From assembly GCF_000526775.1 (NCBI RefSeq), contig NZ_JAGS01000005.1, forward strand, positions 323,528 to 387,527: a stretch of DNA of 64,000 bases, given 5' to 3'. The notes under the pieces were generated by a model. That model had not been told where the DNA came from and did not search any database. It was given only the letters and a program-made list of their open reading frames with translations. Position numbers and translations under genes: made by a program. Shown in pieces: positions 26,474 to 35,426 of the stretch (its first letter is position 1; each line of letters begins with the position of its first letter). Source of the stretch: Ruminococcus albus AD2013 (GTDB lineage Bacteria > Bacillota > Clostridia > Oscillospirales > Ruminococcaceae).

Positions 26474-26977
26474 TTACTTTTTCAGTAATACATCAAGATA
26501 CTCACTGAGATGCTTCATTTCTGTTAACACTTCATCCCTGCAATAATCAGTTAATTCTTTGCGAAATGTAGTTTCATGACTTGATTCACAGAGCCACTGT
26601 ATCAGTTTTTTATCGGTAGGCGCCGGTGATCCGTTTTCATCTGCCCAGATATATCCGGGATAGTCTTTGCCTTTTTCAATAATCTCATGTTCAAATTTTT
26701 TCCGTTTCGGGAAATCTTTATTATTTATACCGAACCAGATACCGATAAACAACCTGTTATTACATACAAGCAGTTCCAGACAAGACTGATTATACCAATG
26801 ATCTGTCAACCAGTTTGCATCTTTTGCACGCCAGTAGCGGAGAGTGAAAAAGTCACTTTCAGGTTTGATATTTGAAATGAGGTTCCCAGGATTACGATGT
26901 TGTTCAAAGTGAATATCAGCCATATCAGCTTTTATATCATTGTGAACACTTATGAGAAAATCACGATCATATTTCAT
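26474..26977 (-). CDS. Unrecognised 167-residue protein
   Basis: CGGAGG precedes the ATG. Mixed alpha/beta with many Trp and Tyr residues (RYWRAKDANW, YPGYIWAD). No signal peptide or membrane segment. It may belong to the restriction-associated DUF4268-like group, but that is a weak impression only. It stands alone, 90 bp upstream of the 270-residue gene. Confidence 0.5.
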   Translation of the reverse strand: MKYDRDFLISVHNDIKADMADIHFEQHRNPGNLISNIKPESDFFTLRYWRAKDANWLTDHWYNQSCLELLVCNNRLFIGIWFGINNKDFPKRKKFEHEIIEKGKDYPGYIWADENGSPAPTDKKLIQWLCESSHETTFRKELTDYCRDEVLTEMKHLSEYLDVLLKK

Positions 26978-27101
26978 AAACTTATCCTCCGTTCAATAAA
27001 GAATAATGTCACAGCACCATCGCTGTAACCTTATTATACCACATTCACAAACAAAAGTCAATGTAAATAAACAAATTCAAATATATAACAAATTTTAAAT
27101 A

Positions 27102-28070
27102 TCAAAACCTCTCCGCCTTAAAAAAATCAATGGAATCCTTATCTTCGTAGGTCACTTTTGCTGAGCAGTATCTGAAAGCATCGTTCAGGATACGTTTCAC
27201 GCTTGCAGGCACATGGATGGTTTTCACCTTGCGGCAGCCAATAAATCCACCGAATGAATGCTCATCACCTATCTGCGTGACGCTTTCGGGAATGATGATA
27301 TCACCGCTTTTTTCCACGGGGCATCTCAGCAGGATAGTCTTTTCATTATTGTAAAGAATGCCGTCACTGCTGGTGTAGTGCTGGTTGAACAGGTCAACTT
27401 CAAACTCTTCCAGAGCAGGCGCACTTAATGAAAGATCGTCGAAATCTTCCACATCTTTTCCAATGGTGATCTTTTTCAGCGATGTACAGCCGTTAAAAAC
27501 CTGCGTATATAATGAAGTAACTCCCGCGGGAATGGTTATCTCTTCCAGAGCAGTACAAAACATGAACATATCGTCGTTGATAGAAAAGGGCATATATTTC
27601 GGGAACACTACCTTTTTTAACGAAGAACACTCAGTAAAGGCACCGGGACAGATCAGCTTTACCGAAGACGGAATGACGATCTCCTCGATGTTATAGCATC
27701 CGGCGAAAGCGTCATCCAGTATATCGATCACCGTATCGGGTATCACGAATCGTTTCGTATCGATAGCGTTCGGACAGCGTATCAGCGCGGTCATGTCCCT
27801 GCTGTACAGAACGCCATTCACGCTTACATAGTTGGGATTATCTTCGTTTGCAGTTATCTCAACAAGCTCGTCGCAATTCCACAGACCAAAATTAATTTCG
27901 CCTTCTTCCCAGGGGTAGAGGCTGTTGGGGATATGAATGGAAGTAAGTTCGTCACGATCATCGAAAGCATGATACCTGATGTCCTTAACGCCCTCGGGAA
28001 TGACCGCCCTTGTAACGCCTTCTTCTTTGGTGTACTTTTCGAGGAAATCTCCGTTGATAATAAATCCCAT
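27102..28070 (-). CDS. BspA-like leucine-rich-repeat protein, cytosolic
   Basis: 322 residues of LRR_5-type repeats with the VIPxxVxxIxxxAFxxCxxLxxIxIP pattern (for example IPDTVIDILDDAFAGC and IPASVKRILNDAFRYC). No signal peptide or anchor, so probably intracellular, unlike the secreted LRR protein at 54.9 kb. Two VNGVLYSR/SDGILYNN segments mark beta-hairpin inserts. GAAAGGAGC precedes the ATG, and an attenuator-like hairpin lies in the leader. Likely a protein-interaction module; partner unknown. Confidence 0.75.
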   Translation of the reverse strand: MGFIINGDFLEKYTKEEGVTRAVIPEGVKDIRYHAFDDRDELTSIHIPNSLYPWEEGEINFGLWNCDELVEITANEDNPNYVSVNGVLYSRDMTALIRCPNAIDTKRFVIPDTVIDILDDAFAGCYNIEEIVIPSSVKLICPGAFTECSSLKKVVFPKYMPFSINDDMFMFCTALEEITIPAGVTSLYTQVFNGCTSLKKITIGKDVEDFDDLSLSAPALEEFEVDLFNQHYTSSDGILYNNEKTILLRCPVEKSGDIIIPESVTQIGDEHSFGGFIGCRKVKTIHVPASVKRILNDAFRYCSAKVTYEDKDSIDFFKAERF

Positions 28071-28091
28071 ATGTGCGCTCCTTTCAATGAT

Positions 28092-28140
28092 AAAAAATAT
28101 ACCGAAGCTTTTTTCATCTTCGGTATATAGTATAACATAT
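28092..28140 (-). promoter_or_regulatory. Promoter with attenuator-like leader hairpin (LRR gene)
   Basis: Minus strand: TATACT directly followed by ATATACCGAAG-loop-CTTCGGTATAT, six T, then GAAAGGAGC. Also usable as terminator for the upstream WYL gene. Shares sequence on both sides of the hairpin with the leader at 25.45 kb. Confidence 0.55.
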
Positions 28141-28181
28141 AAGATGGGTAAAAAAGCGGCGGTGTAGTTGATATCAATTTC

Positions 28182-29225
28182 TCACTTATATCTCTCTGCC
28201 GCTTCTCTAAGTGTTTTGCCAATCTTCATGCGCAGGGACTCCGGAAACAGCACCTCGACCTGATCGGCGTACTGTATAGCCCAGTGCAGCATAGCGTCCT
28301 CGCTTACACGCACCCTGACTTCCATAGAGCCATCTTTAAAGGTAGTGATACCTGCCGAAGAACCGAACCAGTCAACAATATCATTCATGAGATACTGCTG
28401 ACATCTGAATTTGCATAAACCGACCTCACCAGCCCACATATTCGGGTGTTCGCGGACATAATCGCCTAGGTCTATGCCGTTCTCAAAACCTTTCAGTGAA
28501 CGCACTGACACCGCCTTTTCATCAGTAATTGAGATATCGGTTATCCTGTCGGTGCGGAAAACGCTAATGCCATCACGCTCCTTTGGATTCCCCAGCATAT
28601 AGTACCGCCCATTCAGCGAAAGCAGCTTATATGGGCTGACGGTGTAGAGTTTTTTCTCACCGTTGTCGTCAGTCCGCGGATGAAGCTTGAAGTCGGTGCC
28701 GTAGTCGCAGTAACGGAATTGCACCTGCTTTTTGTCGATGGCTGCCTCGTTCAGCAGTGATATTGTGTAGAAAAGCGACTTATTCACACCGTTTCGTCCA
28801 ACCGTCGATGTCATGGTTTTTACGCGCTTTTGGAAGTCATCTTCGCCCATTTCGGCTATCTTCATGACCAGCCTGTCACACTGATTTTTCGGCAGATAGT
28901 TCGAGAAAAGCAGGCTGTCGATCATCACGCAAAGTTCGCTTTCGTCCCACTTATGCTCACGTTGGAAGTACCAGTCAGTCATTATATTCTCATGTGCACC
29001 ACACTTGTTGGTACGGTGATGCTCGATATATACCAGCGGATAATCTGCTTCCAGCAGCATAGAAAGATTATGGCGCACCGTCTTGCGGTCAATTTTCACA
29101 CCATAGTCCTCAAACACCAGATCGGCTATCTTCTGCTGAGATATCCTGTGTTCCTCGTCAGTATGCTTTTTCAGCACCTCAAGAATATAGTGCATATAAA
29201 GCTTTTTCGGCTTTTTCCCTGTCAT
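28182..29225 (-). CDS. WYL-domain transcriptional regulator with N-terminal HTH
   Basis: 347 residues. The N-terminal winged HTH (about 1-60) has HRISQQKIADLVFEDYG and a KIDRKTVRHNL recognition segment. The WYL domain (about 150-240) has VQFRYCDYG, LYTVSPYKLLSLNGRYYMLG and FRTDRI. A C-terminal WCX-like extension ends the protein. WYL regulators sense nucleic-acid or nucleotide ligands and often control stress or defence genes (family knowledge). ATG at 29225 follows GGGAGG; an earlier in-frame start at 29273 lacks a site. Target unknown; the LRR gene downstream is the nearest candidate. Confidence 0.85.
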   Translation of the reverse strand: MTGKKPKKLYMHYILEVLKKHTDEEHRISQQKIADLVFEDYGVKIDRKTVRHNLSMLLEADYPLVYIEHHRTNKCGAHENIMTDWYFQREHKWDESELCVMIDSLLFSNYLPKNQCDRLVMKIAEMGEDDFQKRVKTMTSTVGRNGVNKSLFYTISLLNEAAIDKKQVQFRYCDYGTDFKLHPRTDDNGEKKLYTVSPYKLLSLNGRYYMLGNPKERDGISVFRTDRITDISITDEKAVSVRSLKGFENGIDLGDYVREHPNMWAGEVGLCKFRCQQYLMNDIVDWFGSSAGITTFKDGSMEVRVRVSEDAMLHWAIQYADQVEVLFPESLRMKIGKTLREAAERYK

Positions 29226-29337
29226 TATGATACCTCCCTTGTCGTTTATGTTTAGAGTATTATAGCACATCAAAACAGATTTTGCAATAGGAGTATGTAC
29301 GGTTTTTGGGACATGGTCTATTTCAAATATAATGATA

Positions 29338-29373
29338 AAGCACCATCATGACTTCGTGACATAATGGTGCTTA
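29338..29373. terminator. Hairpin, probable terminator of the lost kinase gene
   Basis: AAGCACCAT / ATGGTGCTT stem around TCATGACTTCGTGACATA, downstream of the xylB-like remnant. Confidence 0.5.
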
Positions 29374-29469
29374 GTGATCCGCTGTAAATTGTCTGTATTA
29401 ATTGTTTTGGTGTGGATAGATTACTTCTTTAGCGCTAATCAGATAAAGCTCTACTCCTTGGCAGTGTTA

Positions 29470-29660
29470 TTACAGCTTAGCCAGCTTGGAAAACTCGTTC
29501 TTCAGTGCGGGATAGATATCGCGATAAAGCTGATAGAACTTCTCGTACTCGGGAACTGTTGCCGCATTGAGCTCCTAAACCTTGTTGGTACGTACAACAC
29601 CTCGGGTACGCTGGAGTAGATGCCTGCGCCCACCATTGAGAGCAGTACAACGTCCAGCTT
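29470..29660 (-). pseudogene. Xylulokinase-like (FGGY kinase) C-terminal remnant
   Basis: Two frames together read VGAGIYSSVPEVL and then ATVPEYEKFYQLYRDIYPAL and KNEFSKLAKL before a stop, which is the end of XylB-type sugar kinases. A frameshift splits them and the remainder of the kinase is missing upstream. About 100 bp between it and the next gene (29661-29783) shows nothing else. Confidence 0.65.
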
Positions 29661-29783
29661 TTTATTATTTTATGATTTATGCTGGGGTCGTTCAAAATTG
29701 AGTAAGGCTCTATTCTTTTGCCTTTGGTGATGTTCAATTTTTGATCGTTCAATAAATAATTATACTGTAAAGTGTATTTTTAA

Positions 29784-31388
29784 TTATTGAATACACTGAT
29801 TAAGAAGATTAGCAAAATTGTCGGAGGCTTTTATCGGAGTGAACATAGAAGCACTACGATTATCAGTTCCATATGTGAATCTTGCATATTTTGACCATGT
29901 TTTATTCCAGACTCCGCTAACACAAACTGCTACATAATCATCAACGTAAGTATGGAATGCTAAACAAAATTCTCCATTTGTATCAAAGTAACCATCGTAT
30001 TGATAATCATCATATATATGTTGTTTAATCATGTAAATTCCCTGAAGTCTACCGTTCTCGTCCTTAAACGCATATGTTCTACCATCGTTGCCGGTAAAAT
30101 TAGTTTTAAGATATCCCGTGTCATTGATAAGACGATTAAATAATTCTGAATCAAAAACCTCTATAGTAGCACATCTAAAATTAGATGTTTTTGATTTATA
30201 CAAGGTTATTTTAACTTTTGCATAAGTTTGAGATTTTGCAAGCGTATTAGTAATACCAAAAATTGTTTGTGTTTTAGGCATTGCAGGGAGATAGTCGGTT
30301 CCAGTCTGTATTTCAAAGTCTGCAATTGCTTTCCACAAGTCAATATCTCTCTTATTCCTTATTAAATCATCCACCTTCTCCATTCCTGATGGAACATTAT
30401 CTTTTGTTACAATTTTATATCTGTAGCCACCATAATTAACTGAACCTAGGGTATATATGTTGCCTGCTCTATTAAACTGATTAGGTGCTTTAGTCGTATA
30501 ATCATTTATAGGCTCTAAATACCAGTCATCATTGAGTTTTGAACCATTGCCCTCCCAGATCTTAACAGTGGCACAGTCATCGTAAGAAGAGTTTTCAACT
30601 TCCAAAACCTTGTTGCAATTACTGCTGGCAGAGCCTATCTCATAGCTGCCGTCATTCAGTCTTTTTAATATGAAATTCTGCTGCACGCAGTTGCTTACAT
30701 TATCATATATCTTCAGATTTGTACCATTTGTGTTTGCTTCCGATGGACCCGATAAATCAAAACATCTACTGCTGTTTCCACCCATTGAATAAATTTTATA
30801 GAAACCATTTACATATTTGATATAAAACTGCTGATTAAGATCGCCATGGAATCGATATTGAACTATTTTAGCATTATTGTAACTTGAACCGCCCATAACA
30901 TCCAAATACTTGTTAGTCTTTTTATTTCGGATGTAATATGTTCCATCAATATTGTAATTTTTGGCATCTGGAATTTTGGGTTCGGAATTAGTTTGTGTAT
31001 TAGTCTGTGAATTATTATTGTTTATTCGAGGATAAAGCACTTTCAACATCTTAGTAAGAGAATCAGGACCAAAATAACCATCTACGGTCAAATTATACGT
31101 TCTCTGAAAATCATAAACTGCTGTCCTTGTTGCACTTCCAAAAGCACCATCAACATCCAATTCTGAAGTTTTAAGATGACTATTTTTCCAATCACCTTTA
31201 GTAATAAGGTCGTTTATGGCACACTGGAGCCACTTAACATCGTCTCCTCTACAACCCATTGAAAGTGTACGGGTTGGTGTTGGATAGTTCCAATAGTCTG
31301 AAGCTGCAAAAGCAGACATAGGCAGTATCGAAATGACTACTACAATAGTCATGAAGATACTAACAACTGATTTTGATAATTTCATCAT
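29784..31388 (-). CDS. Secreted peptidoglycan-binding / ricin-type lectin protein
   Basis: 534 residues. Signal peptide 1-28 (ends SAFAASD). Residues about 40-115 form a PG_binding_1 domain (GCRGDDVKWLQ, VDGAFGSATRTAVYDFQ, VDGYFGPDSL). An Asn-rich linker is followed by a ricin-type beta-trefoil (about 150-300; repeats ending KYLDVMGG, RCFDLSG, KVLEVEN, with QQF/QNF motifs). The last 230 residues are an unrecognised domain. Probably binds wall or plant glycans outside the cell. AAGGAG precedes the ATG. It lies downstream of TetR copy 1 and behind a promoter shared with the second TetR cassette. Confidence 0.8.
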   Translation of the reverse strand: MMKLSKSVVSIFMTIVVVISILPMSAFAASDYWNYPTPTRTLSMGCRGDDVKWLQCAINDLITKGDWKNSHLKTSELDVDGAFGSATRTAVYDFQRTYNLTVDGYFGPDSLTKMLKVLYPRINNNNSQTNTQTNSEPKIPDAKNYNIDGTYYIRNKKTNKYLDVMGGSSYNNAKIVQYRFHGDLNQQFYIKYVNGFYKIYSMGGNSSRCFDLSGPSEANTNGTNLKIYDNVSNCVQQNFILKRLNDGSYEIGSASSNCNKVLEVENSSYDDCATVKIWEGNGSKLNDDWYLEPINDYTTKAPNQFNRAGNIYTLGSVNYGGYRYKIVTKDNVPSGMEKVDDLIRNKRDIDLWKAIADFEIQTGTDYLPAMPKTQTIFGITNTLAKSQTYAKVKITLYKSKTSNFRCATIEVFDSELFNRLINDTGYLKTNFTGNDGRTYAFKDENGRLQGIYMIKQHIYDDYQYDGYFDTNGEFCLAFHTYVDDYVAVCVSGVWNKTWSKYARFTYGTDNRSASMFTPIKASDNFANLLNQCIQ

Positions 31389-31403
31389 GTTTAATTTTAC
31401 TCC

Positions 31404-31469
31404 TTAGCTTTTTGATTTATAAATAAATGAAAGATCATAAAGAAGAAAACATCAAACATCAAAATCATC
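31404..31469 (-). CDS. Possible 21-residue leader peptide
   Basis: MILMFDVFFFYDLSFIYKSKS after GGAGGAG. Its stop codon overlaps the TAAGGAG ribosome site of the secreted protein gene, so translational coupling is possible. Phe-rich. Could be chance. Confidence 0.3.
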
Positions 31470-31693
31470 TCTCCTCCATTCTATTCCATATTTAATGTTT
31501 TGATCTTACGGTCAATCAATTATTTACTAAGTACTAAACTTTTTGAAAAGCATTGCAATTCATACATGAACGCTGCTGCAAACAAGTTTTTTCCTATTTA
31601 CTTATGACCATGTGCATAATCATGCTAACAGCCTATTAACTATTAGGTTTTATACGTAATAGTTAATAGTTAATACTCTAAAAACTATTAGCT

Positions 31694-31722
31694 ATTATAC
31701 ATTAGCTGTCACTGTTTGTCAA
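31694..31722 (-). promoter_or_regulatory. Consensus promoter of the secreted lectin gene, with TAATAGTT repeats
   Basis: TTGACA, exactly 17 bp, TATAAT. Directly downstream (about 31625-31692) are several CTAATAGTT/AACTATTA half-sites, probable operators for the linked TetR. Nearly the same block precedes the LRR/transglutaminase gene at 54.58 kb. About 300 nt of leader separate it from the gene. Confidence 0.75.
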
Positions 31723-31860
31723 TACATCAGCTTTGATTTCGGCGCATTGACCTTTTCCGTCAAAATATATAAATCATAAATTCAGTTAGCATGCACAAAA
31801 CAACTCGGCTAATCAACGATTCTTCAAAGAAAAACGTATTGAAATATAGAAAAAACAAAA

Positions 31861-31889
31861 ACCGCACCCGAAATAATTCCAGGTGCGGT
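31861..31889 (-). terminator. Terminator of tetR copy 1
   Basis: ACCGCACC / GGTGCGGT stem followed by T-rich sequence on the minus strand; conserved behind tetR copy 2 at 54433-54462. Confidence 0.8.
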
Positions 31890-31910
31890 AATATCACATA
31901 TGATATCTGA

Positions 31911-32510
31911 TTATTTGATAAGACAATGTCGATCAATATACGAATCAACCAGCCGTTCAATAGTTGCCAGTGCTTCAGGCTTCTTTTCCGGCTGTCGATC
32001 GGACATATGGATCAATAAGGTGGTCGATGCTGTATATTCCATCGCAAATATCTCGGGGTCTCCCTTTATCATGACACCCTCATCCATCAATCTCTGAAAG
32101 AGATTTGTAAAGAGAGTGGTGATCTTCTTGATGTGATATGTTGTAGTACGTTCTGCAAATTCTTCGTTTCTGAACTGTTCAATGGACAACATTCTGCGCA
32201 TCTTTGTTATAACTTCGCTATTGATCGTAAACATAACTGAATGCATAGTAAATTCTTTCAAATCTTTTCCTGAGTGAACCTTTTCCGCTTCACTGAGTAC
32301 CTTATCCATTCCAGTATTGTACTCCTCTTCTGTTTTTTCTCCAAGAGCACTTAAAAGATCAGCTTTTCCTTTCAGATACTTGTAGATAGATGGTCCTTTG
32401 ATACCGACACGTGCTGCGATATCATCTATCGTCGTTCCATCATAACCTTTGACCGAGAAAAGATCCAGCGCAGCTGCCAGTATCCTTTCTTTTGTGTTTC
32501 CTTTCTGCAT
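31911..32510 (-). CDS. TetR-family repressor (intact copy 1)
   Basis: 199 residues. The N-terminal HTH (about 5-50) reads ERILAAALDLFSVKGYDGTT, then IDDIAARVGIKGPSIYKYLKGK, classic TetR. The C-terminal ligand domain is helical. ATG at 32510 follows AGAGGG; the open frame to 32579 crosses the promoter and is not used. A close paralogue lies at 53806, and both sit just upstream of a secreted-protein gene with the same promoter block, so it most likely represses that gene and perhaps itself. Inducer unknown. Confidence 0.9.
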   Translation of the reverse strand: MQKGNTKERILAAALDLFSVKGYDGTTIDDIAARVGIKGPSIYKYLKGKADLLSALGEKTEEEYNTGMDKVLSEAEKVHSGKDLKEFTMHSVMFTINSEVITKMRRMLSIEQFRNEEFAERTTTYHIKKITTLFTNLFQRLMDEGVMIKGDPEIFAMEYTASTTLLIHMSDRQPEKKPEALATIERLVDSYIDRHCLIK

Positions 32511-32567
32511 ATTTGTCCCTCTTCTCTGAAGATTCCTAATTTGGCTAACGCCTAATCCATTGTAGCA

Positions 32568-32596
32568 ATTATACTCCACCTTGCGATAATTGTCAA
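32568..32596 (-). promoter_or_regulatory. Consensus promoter of tetR copy 1
   Basis: TTGACA, 17 bp, TATAAT. A TTAGGCGTTAG-CCAA segment just downstream, shared with copy 2, may be an autoregulatory operator. Confidence 0.75.
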
Positions 32597-32782
32597 TAGG
32601 TTCGCATTTATTTTTTTATTACACGAACAAGATTTTCTACAAATTGTAAAAAAAGTACCCGTCCATCACCCCCCCAGCATCGATTCCTAATTCTGTATTT
32701 GTCTTTATGATTGGTTCAGTCGTAGTAATCCTAGTTCTTTATTCATGTATTATTTCCTTGTTTGCATATAATTCCCCTATTA

Positions 32783-33895
32783 TTATGGATTACAACGTTT
32801 ACAAGGCGTATAACCCTGAGTTATCAGGTCATCTCGATTCCCTTCATAGTCCCATCGATTTTTCGTTTTTATATCCTTTACACTAGAACATGAAGGTAAA
32901 TGGAACTTTTTTGTATTCGTATTTACTACATAATCGCACTGTTCCTCGGTTTCGCTCTGCTCAAAGGAAGTTGTAACATTAGTTACAGCAGTTGCAGTAT
33001 TAGTCGTTGTAGTTTCAGAAACCGAGTCTTCCATCAATCTACTATTACCGGAAGTATAATCAATAACTATGCCCGGCTGAACATTATAACAAAATACACA
33101 GAACTGAATACCTTGACCTTGGTCTTCTACCGAATATCCTTCCATAAGGACACCATTTGCAACAAGATTATTTCCTTCAAAAATCGGAGTTACCCTATAA
33201 AGGACATGATTACCAGTATTTTTAACATAATCAGCTACTTTATTCTCAAAAGGAAGCATTCCATGTATATTCAGATAGCGAGTTCCGGTTATAAGATTTT
33301 GGGCATTCGCGTTCTCCCCCGAATTTTCATATGATATGAGGTGGCAACGGTTGTACAAAAATTTACCCTCAATTAAATCATCATACCTTATCGTCTGCCA
33401 TCCGCTCGGTTTTATCATCCCGATCGGGCCACGTGGCTCAGTGGGCATTAACTCAATACAAATATTTGCAAAAGCCGGTCCGCAGCGTCCAAGGTCATCC
33501 AGAGGACTGTATGATTCAAACGCTTCCGTAACAGTTTTATCTTCAAAAAAAGGAATGTTATTGTTGACCTCAACAAACGGTTCACCTGAATAAGACGGGA
33601 TGTCAGCTAAGGAAAAGCCGATAGATACAAGCTCAGCTGCAGCTGTAGTAGTCGTTTCTTCTGTAATTGCCGCAGTTGTACTTACTGAAGTTACTGTCGT
33701 TTCTGATGCAGAGCTTTCTGTGGTACTTAACACGGGGACAGCAGTTTCTGAACTTATTTCTGTTATAATTTCAGTTGATACCACTGTTGCGGATGGTTTG
33801 CTTTGATGGGGAACCGAACTTGTACCGGTAGTAGTGCAGCCACCTAAAGCAAGCATCACAAATGAAATAAGTAATGCAATTGGTTTTTTAAGCAT
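32783..33895 (-). CDS. Secreted lipoprotein DNA/RNA non-specific endonuclease with Ada-like zinc tail
   Basis: 370 residues. Lipobox LALGGC with C20 anchors it outside the cell. A Ser/Thr-rich linker (about 25-95) precedes a beta-beta-alpha-metal nuclease domain of the EndA/Spd type (about 120-275), with YNRCHLISY carrying the catalytic His and ENAQNLITGTRYLN-type Asn motif (NAQNLITGTRYLN, then MLPFE). The C-terminal 50 residues (CDYVVNTNTKKFHLPSC...CKRC) match the Ada-type Cys4 zinc-binding module seen on extracellular nucleases. Likely role: digestion of extracellular DNA for nutrients or biofilm turnover. Start ATG at 33895 is chosen; a GTG 9 nt earlier is possible. Confidence 0.85.
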   Translation of the reverse strand: MLKKPIALLISFVMLALGGCTTTGTSSVPHQSKPSATVVSTEIITEISSETAVPVLSTTESSASETTVTSVSTTAAITEETTTTAAAELVSIGFSLADIPSYSGEPFVEVNNNIPFFEDKTVTEAFESYSPLDDLGRCGPAFANICIELMPTEPRGPIGMIKPSGWQTIRYDDLIEGKFLYNRCHLISYENSGENANAQNLITGTRYLNIHGMLPFENKVADYVKNTGNHVLYRVTPIFEGNNLVANGVLMEGYSVEDQGQGIQFCVFCYNVQPGIVIDYTSGNSRLMEDSVSETTTTNTATAVTNVTTSFEQSETEEQCDYVVNTNTKKFHLPSCSSVKDIKTKNRWDYEGNRDDLITQGYTPCKRCNP

Positions 33896-34045
33896 TGTAT
33901 TCACCGCCTTTCTTGTATATTTGATACTACAAAATATTCTGCACTCATTTTCTTATAAAAATTATACATGATTTTAGTTAATAATTCAACAAGTTTCTTT
34001 AAAATCGTCAGTTTGTATAAAATACTCGGTATAGATCACTAAAAA

Positions 34046-34082
34046 GAAAGGTTACGCTGCTCCAAGCCCAACATAACCTTTC
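34046..34082 (-). terminator. Terminator of the 406-residue lipoprotein gene
   Basis: GAAAGGTTA / TAACCTTTC stem with a 19-nt loop and five T following on the minus strand. Confidence 0.75.
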
Positions 34083-34097
34083 AGATAAGAGTTTTTA

Positions 34098-35318
34098 TTA
34101 TTTATTGATCCCCTGAAGCCCTAATTCGGTGTTCGGATCATTATCAGACTTCGTTATATCTTCTTTTACAATATCTGATAGCACATCCTCGTTAACTACA
34201 TCACTCTTATTCTTGCTTCCGCTGCTATTATCATCAAATATTCCTTCAGGGATCCTTATAGGTTCCTTTGAAAACTCTTCATTCATTTTATCTCTTATCT
34301 GTTCTCTGTTTGAAACTTCATTTTTGATTTCATTTATATCGTTGATAATTATAGATTCTACACTGTCCTTTTCATTGTTGTACTCAATTATTATTTTTCT
34401 GATATCGGAAGTTTTGTTCTGATTATTTATCACTATTCTTTCCCATTCCGGAGAAAGATCTATTTTCAGTGCTTTTTGGATCTCCTCTTTAGTGGAATTG
34501 AGGTTGATACCGTTACTTAACTCTACATTATATTTACTCACTGCATCTTTATATGCAGCAACCGAATTCAGGTAAGCTTGCTGAGCTTCTTTTCCGGTAG
34601 ATTCAATGGCATTAAACTGCATTATGACTTTGTGGTTGATATCCCGGATAGAGGAACCGTTTATATTTGATAGGTCCTCTTTCATGCTTTCAAAGTTTGC
34701 TCCCATCTGAGCAAAATCATTCTGGATGTCTTCTACTGATAGTGCCGAACCTATCTCTACTCCATTTACCGAAGCGGACAGGTCATCATCAATGTTTACA
34801 GATTCTGTTTTTCCGTCTGCTTTTTTCTTGGTTTCTGATAATTCCAAGCTATCAGCAATTGTAGATGCCGTTTTATCATCATCGGACACGCACAGAATTG
34901 CATATTCATCATTTACGGTTTTTATATAACCGTTTTTTTCATCATCATCTCTTAATATGCACTCAAATTTCCCGTCTTCCAATTTCTGCTTAATATAGAT
35001 GTTTTCGGAGAATTGTCCTGAAAAAAATGATGATAAAGCTGCAAGATCATCGTTCGCAGCTGGATCATTCATTCTCCTTACCTCTACTAAAAAGTCATCA
35101 TCCTTAAGATAATATCCATTTTCTGTTGTATTATCCTTTGAATTCAAATGTTCATCCGGCACATAAAAATACACTCCGTCTATGGATGTTATCTTTGTAA
35201 GGTTAACTGCTTCTACGGGATATTTTTGGTTTATCACCTCCCGCGAATCAACTCCGCATGAAGTTGCAGCTACAAGAATTAATGCAGCTGAAAGAAAAGT
35301 AACTATCTTGTTGTTCAT
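34098..35318 (-). CDS. Lipoprotein of unknown function (backbone gene)
   Basis: 406 residues. Lipobox VAATSC with C21. The middle (about 200-345) is predicted coiled coil (KVIMQFNAIESTGKEAQQAY, IIEYNNEKDSVESII), and the tail is Ser/Asp/Asn-rich. No domain recognised. AAAGGAGC precedes the ATG and promoter P6 drives it, so it belongs to the same regulon as dnaE, recD2 and ssb. An extracytoplasmic coiled-coil lipoprotein in a replication/transfer set could be a surface-exclusion or envelope-channel component (speculation). Confidence 0.65.
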   Translation of the reverse strand: MNNKIVTFLSAALILVAATSCGVDSREVINQKYPVEAVNLTKITSIDGVYFYVPDEHLNSKDNTTENGYYLKDDDFLVEVRRMNDPAANDDLAALSSFFSGQFSENIYIKQKLEDGKFECILRDDDEKNGYIKTVNDEYAILCVSDDDKTASTIADSLELSETKKKADGKTESVNIDDDLSASVNGVEIGSALSVEDIQNDFAQMGANFESMKEDLSNINGSSIRDINHKVIMQFNAIESTGKEAQQAYLNSVAAYKDAVSKYNVELSNGINLNSTKEEIQKALKIDLSPEWERIVINNQNKTSDIRKIIIEYNNEKDSVESIIINDINEIKNEVSNREQIRDKMNEEFSKEPIRIPEGIFDDNSSGSKNKSDVVNEDVLSDIVKEDITKSDNDPNTELGLQGINK

Positions 35319-35352
35319 AGATATTGCTCCTTTCTACAATTTAACTATATAT

Positions 35353-35381
35353 ATTATAGCTGAAAATTTTAGTAAATAGAA
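35353..35381 (-). promoter_or_regulatory. Backbone-class promoter P6
   Basis: Minus strand: TTCTAT, N7, AATTTTC, AGC, TATAAT. Lies directly behind the ssb terminator. Confidence 0.75.
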
Positions 35382-35383
35382 AA

Positions 35384-35415
35384 AAGCTGCCATTTTTTAA
35401 ATGACAGCCTTTTTT
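35384..35415 (-). terminator. Terminator of ssb
   Basis: AGGCTGTCATTT pairs with AAATGGCAGCTT with one mismatch; T-runs follow on the minus strand and run into P6. Confidence 0.75.
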
Positions 35416-35426
35416 GTTGTGTTGGA

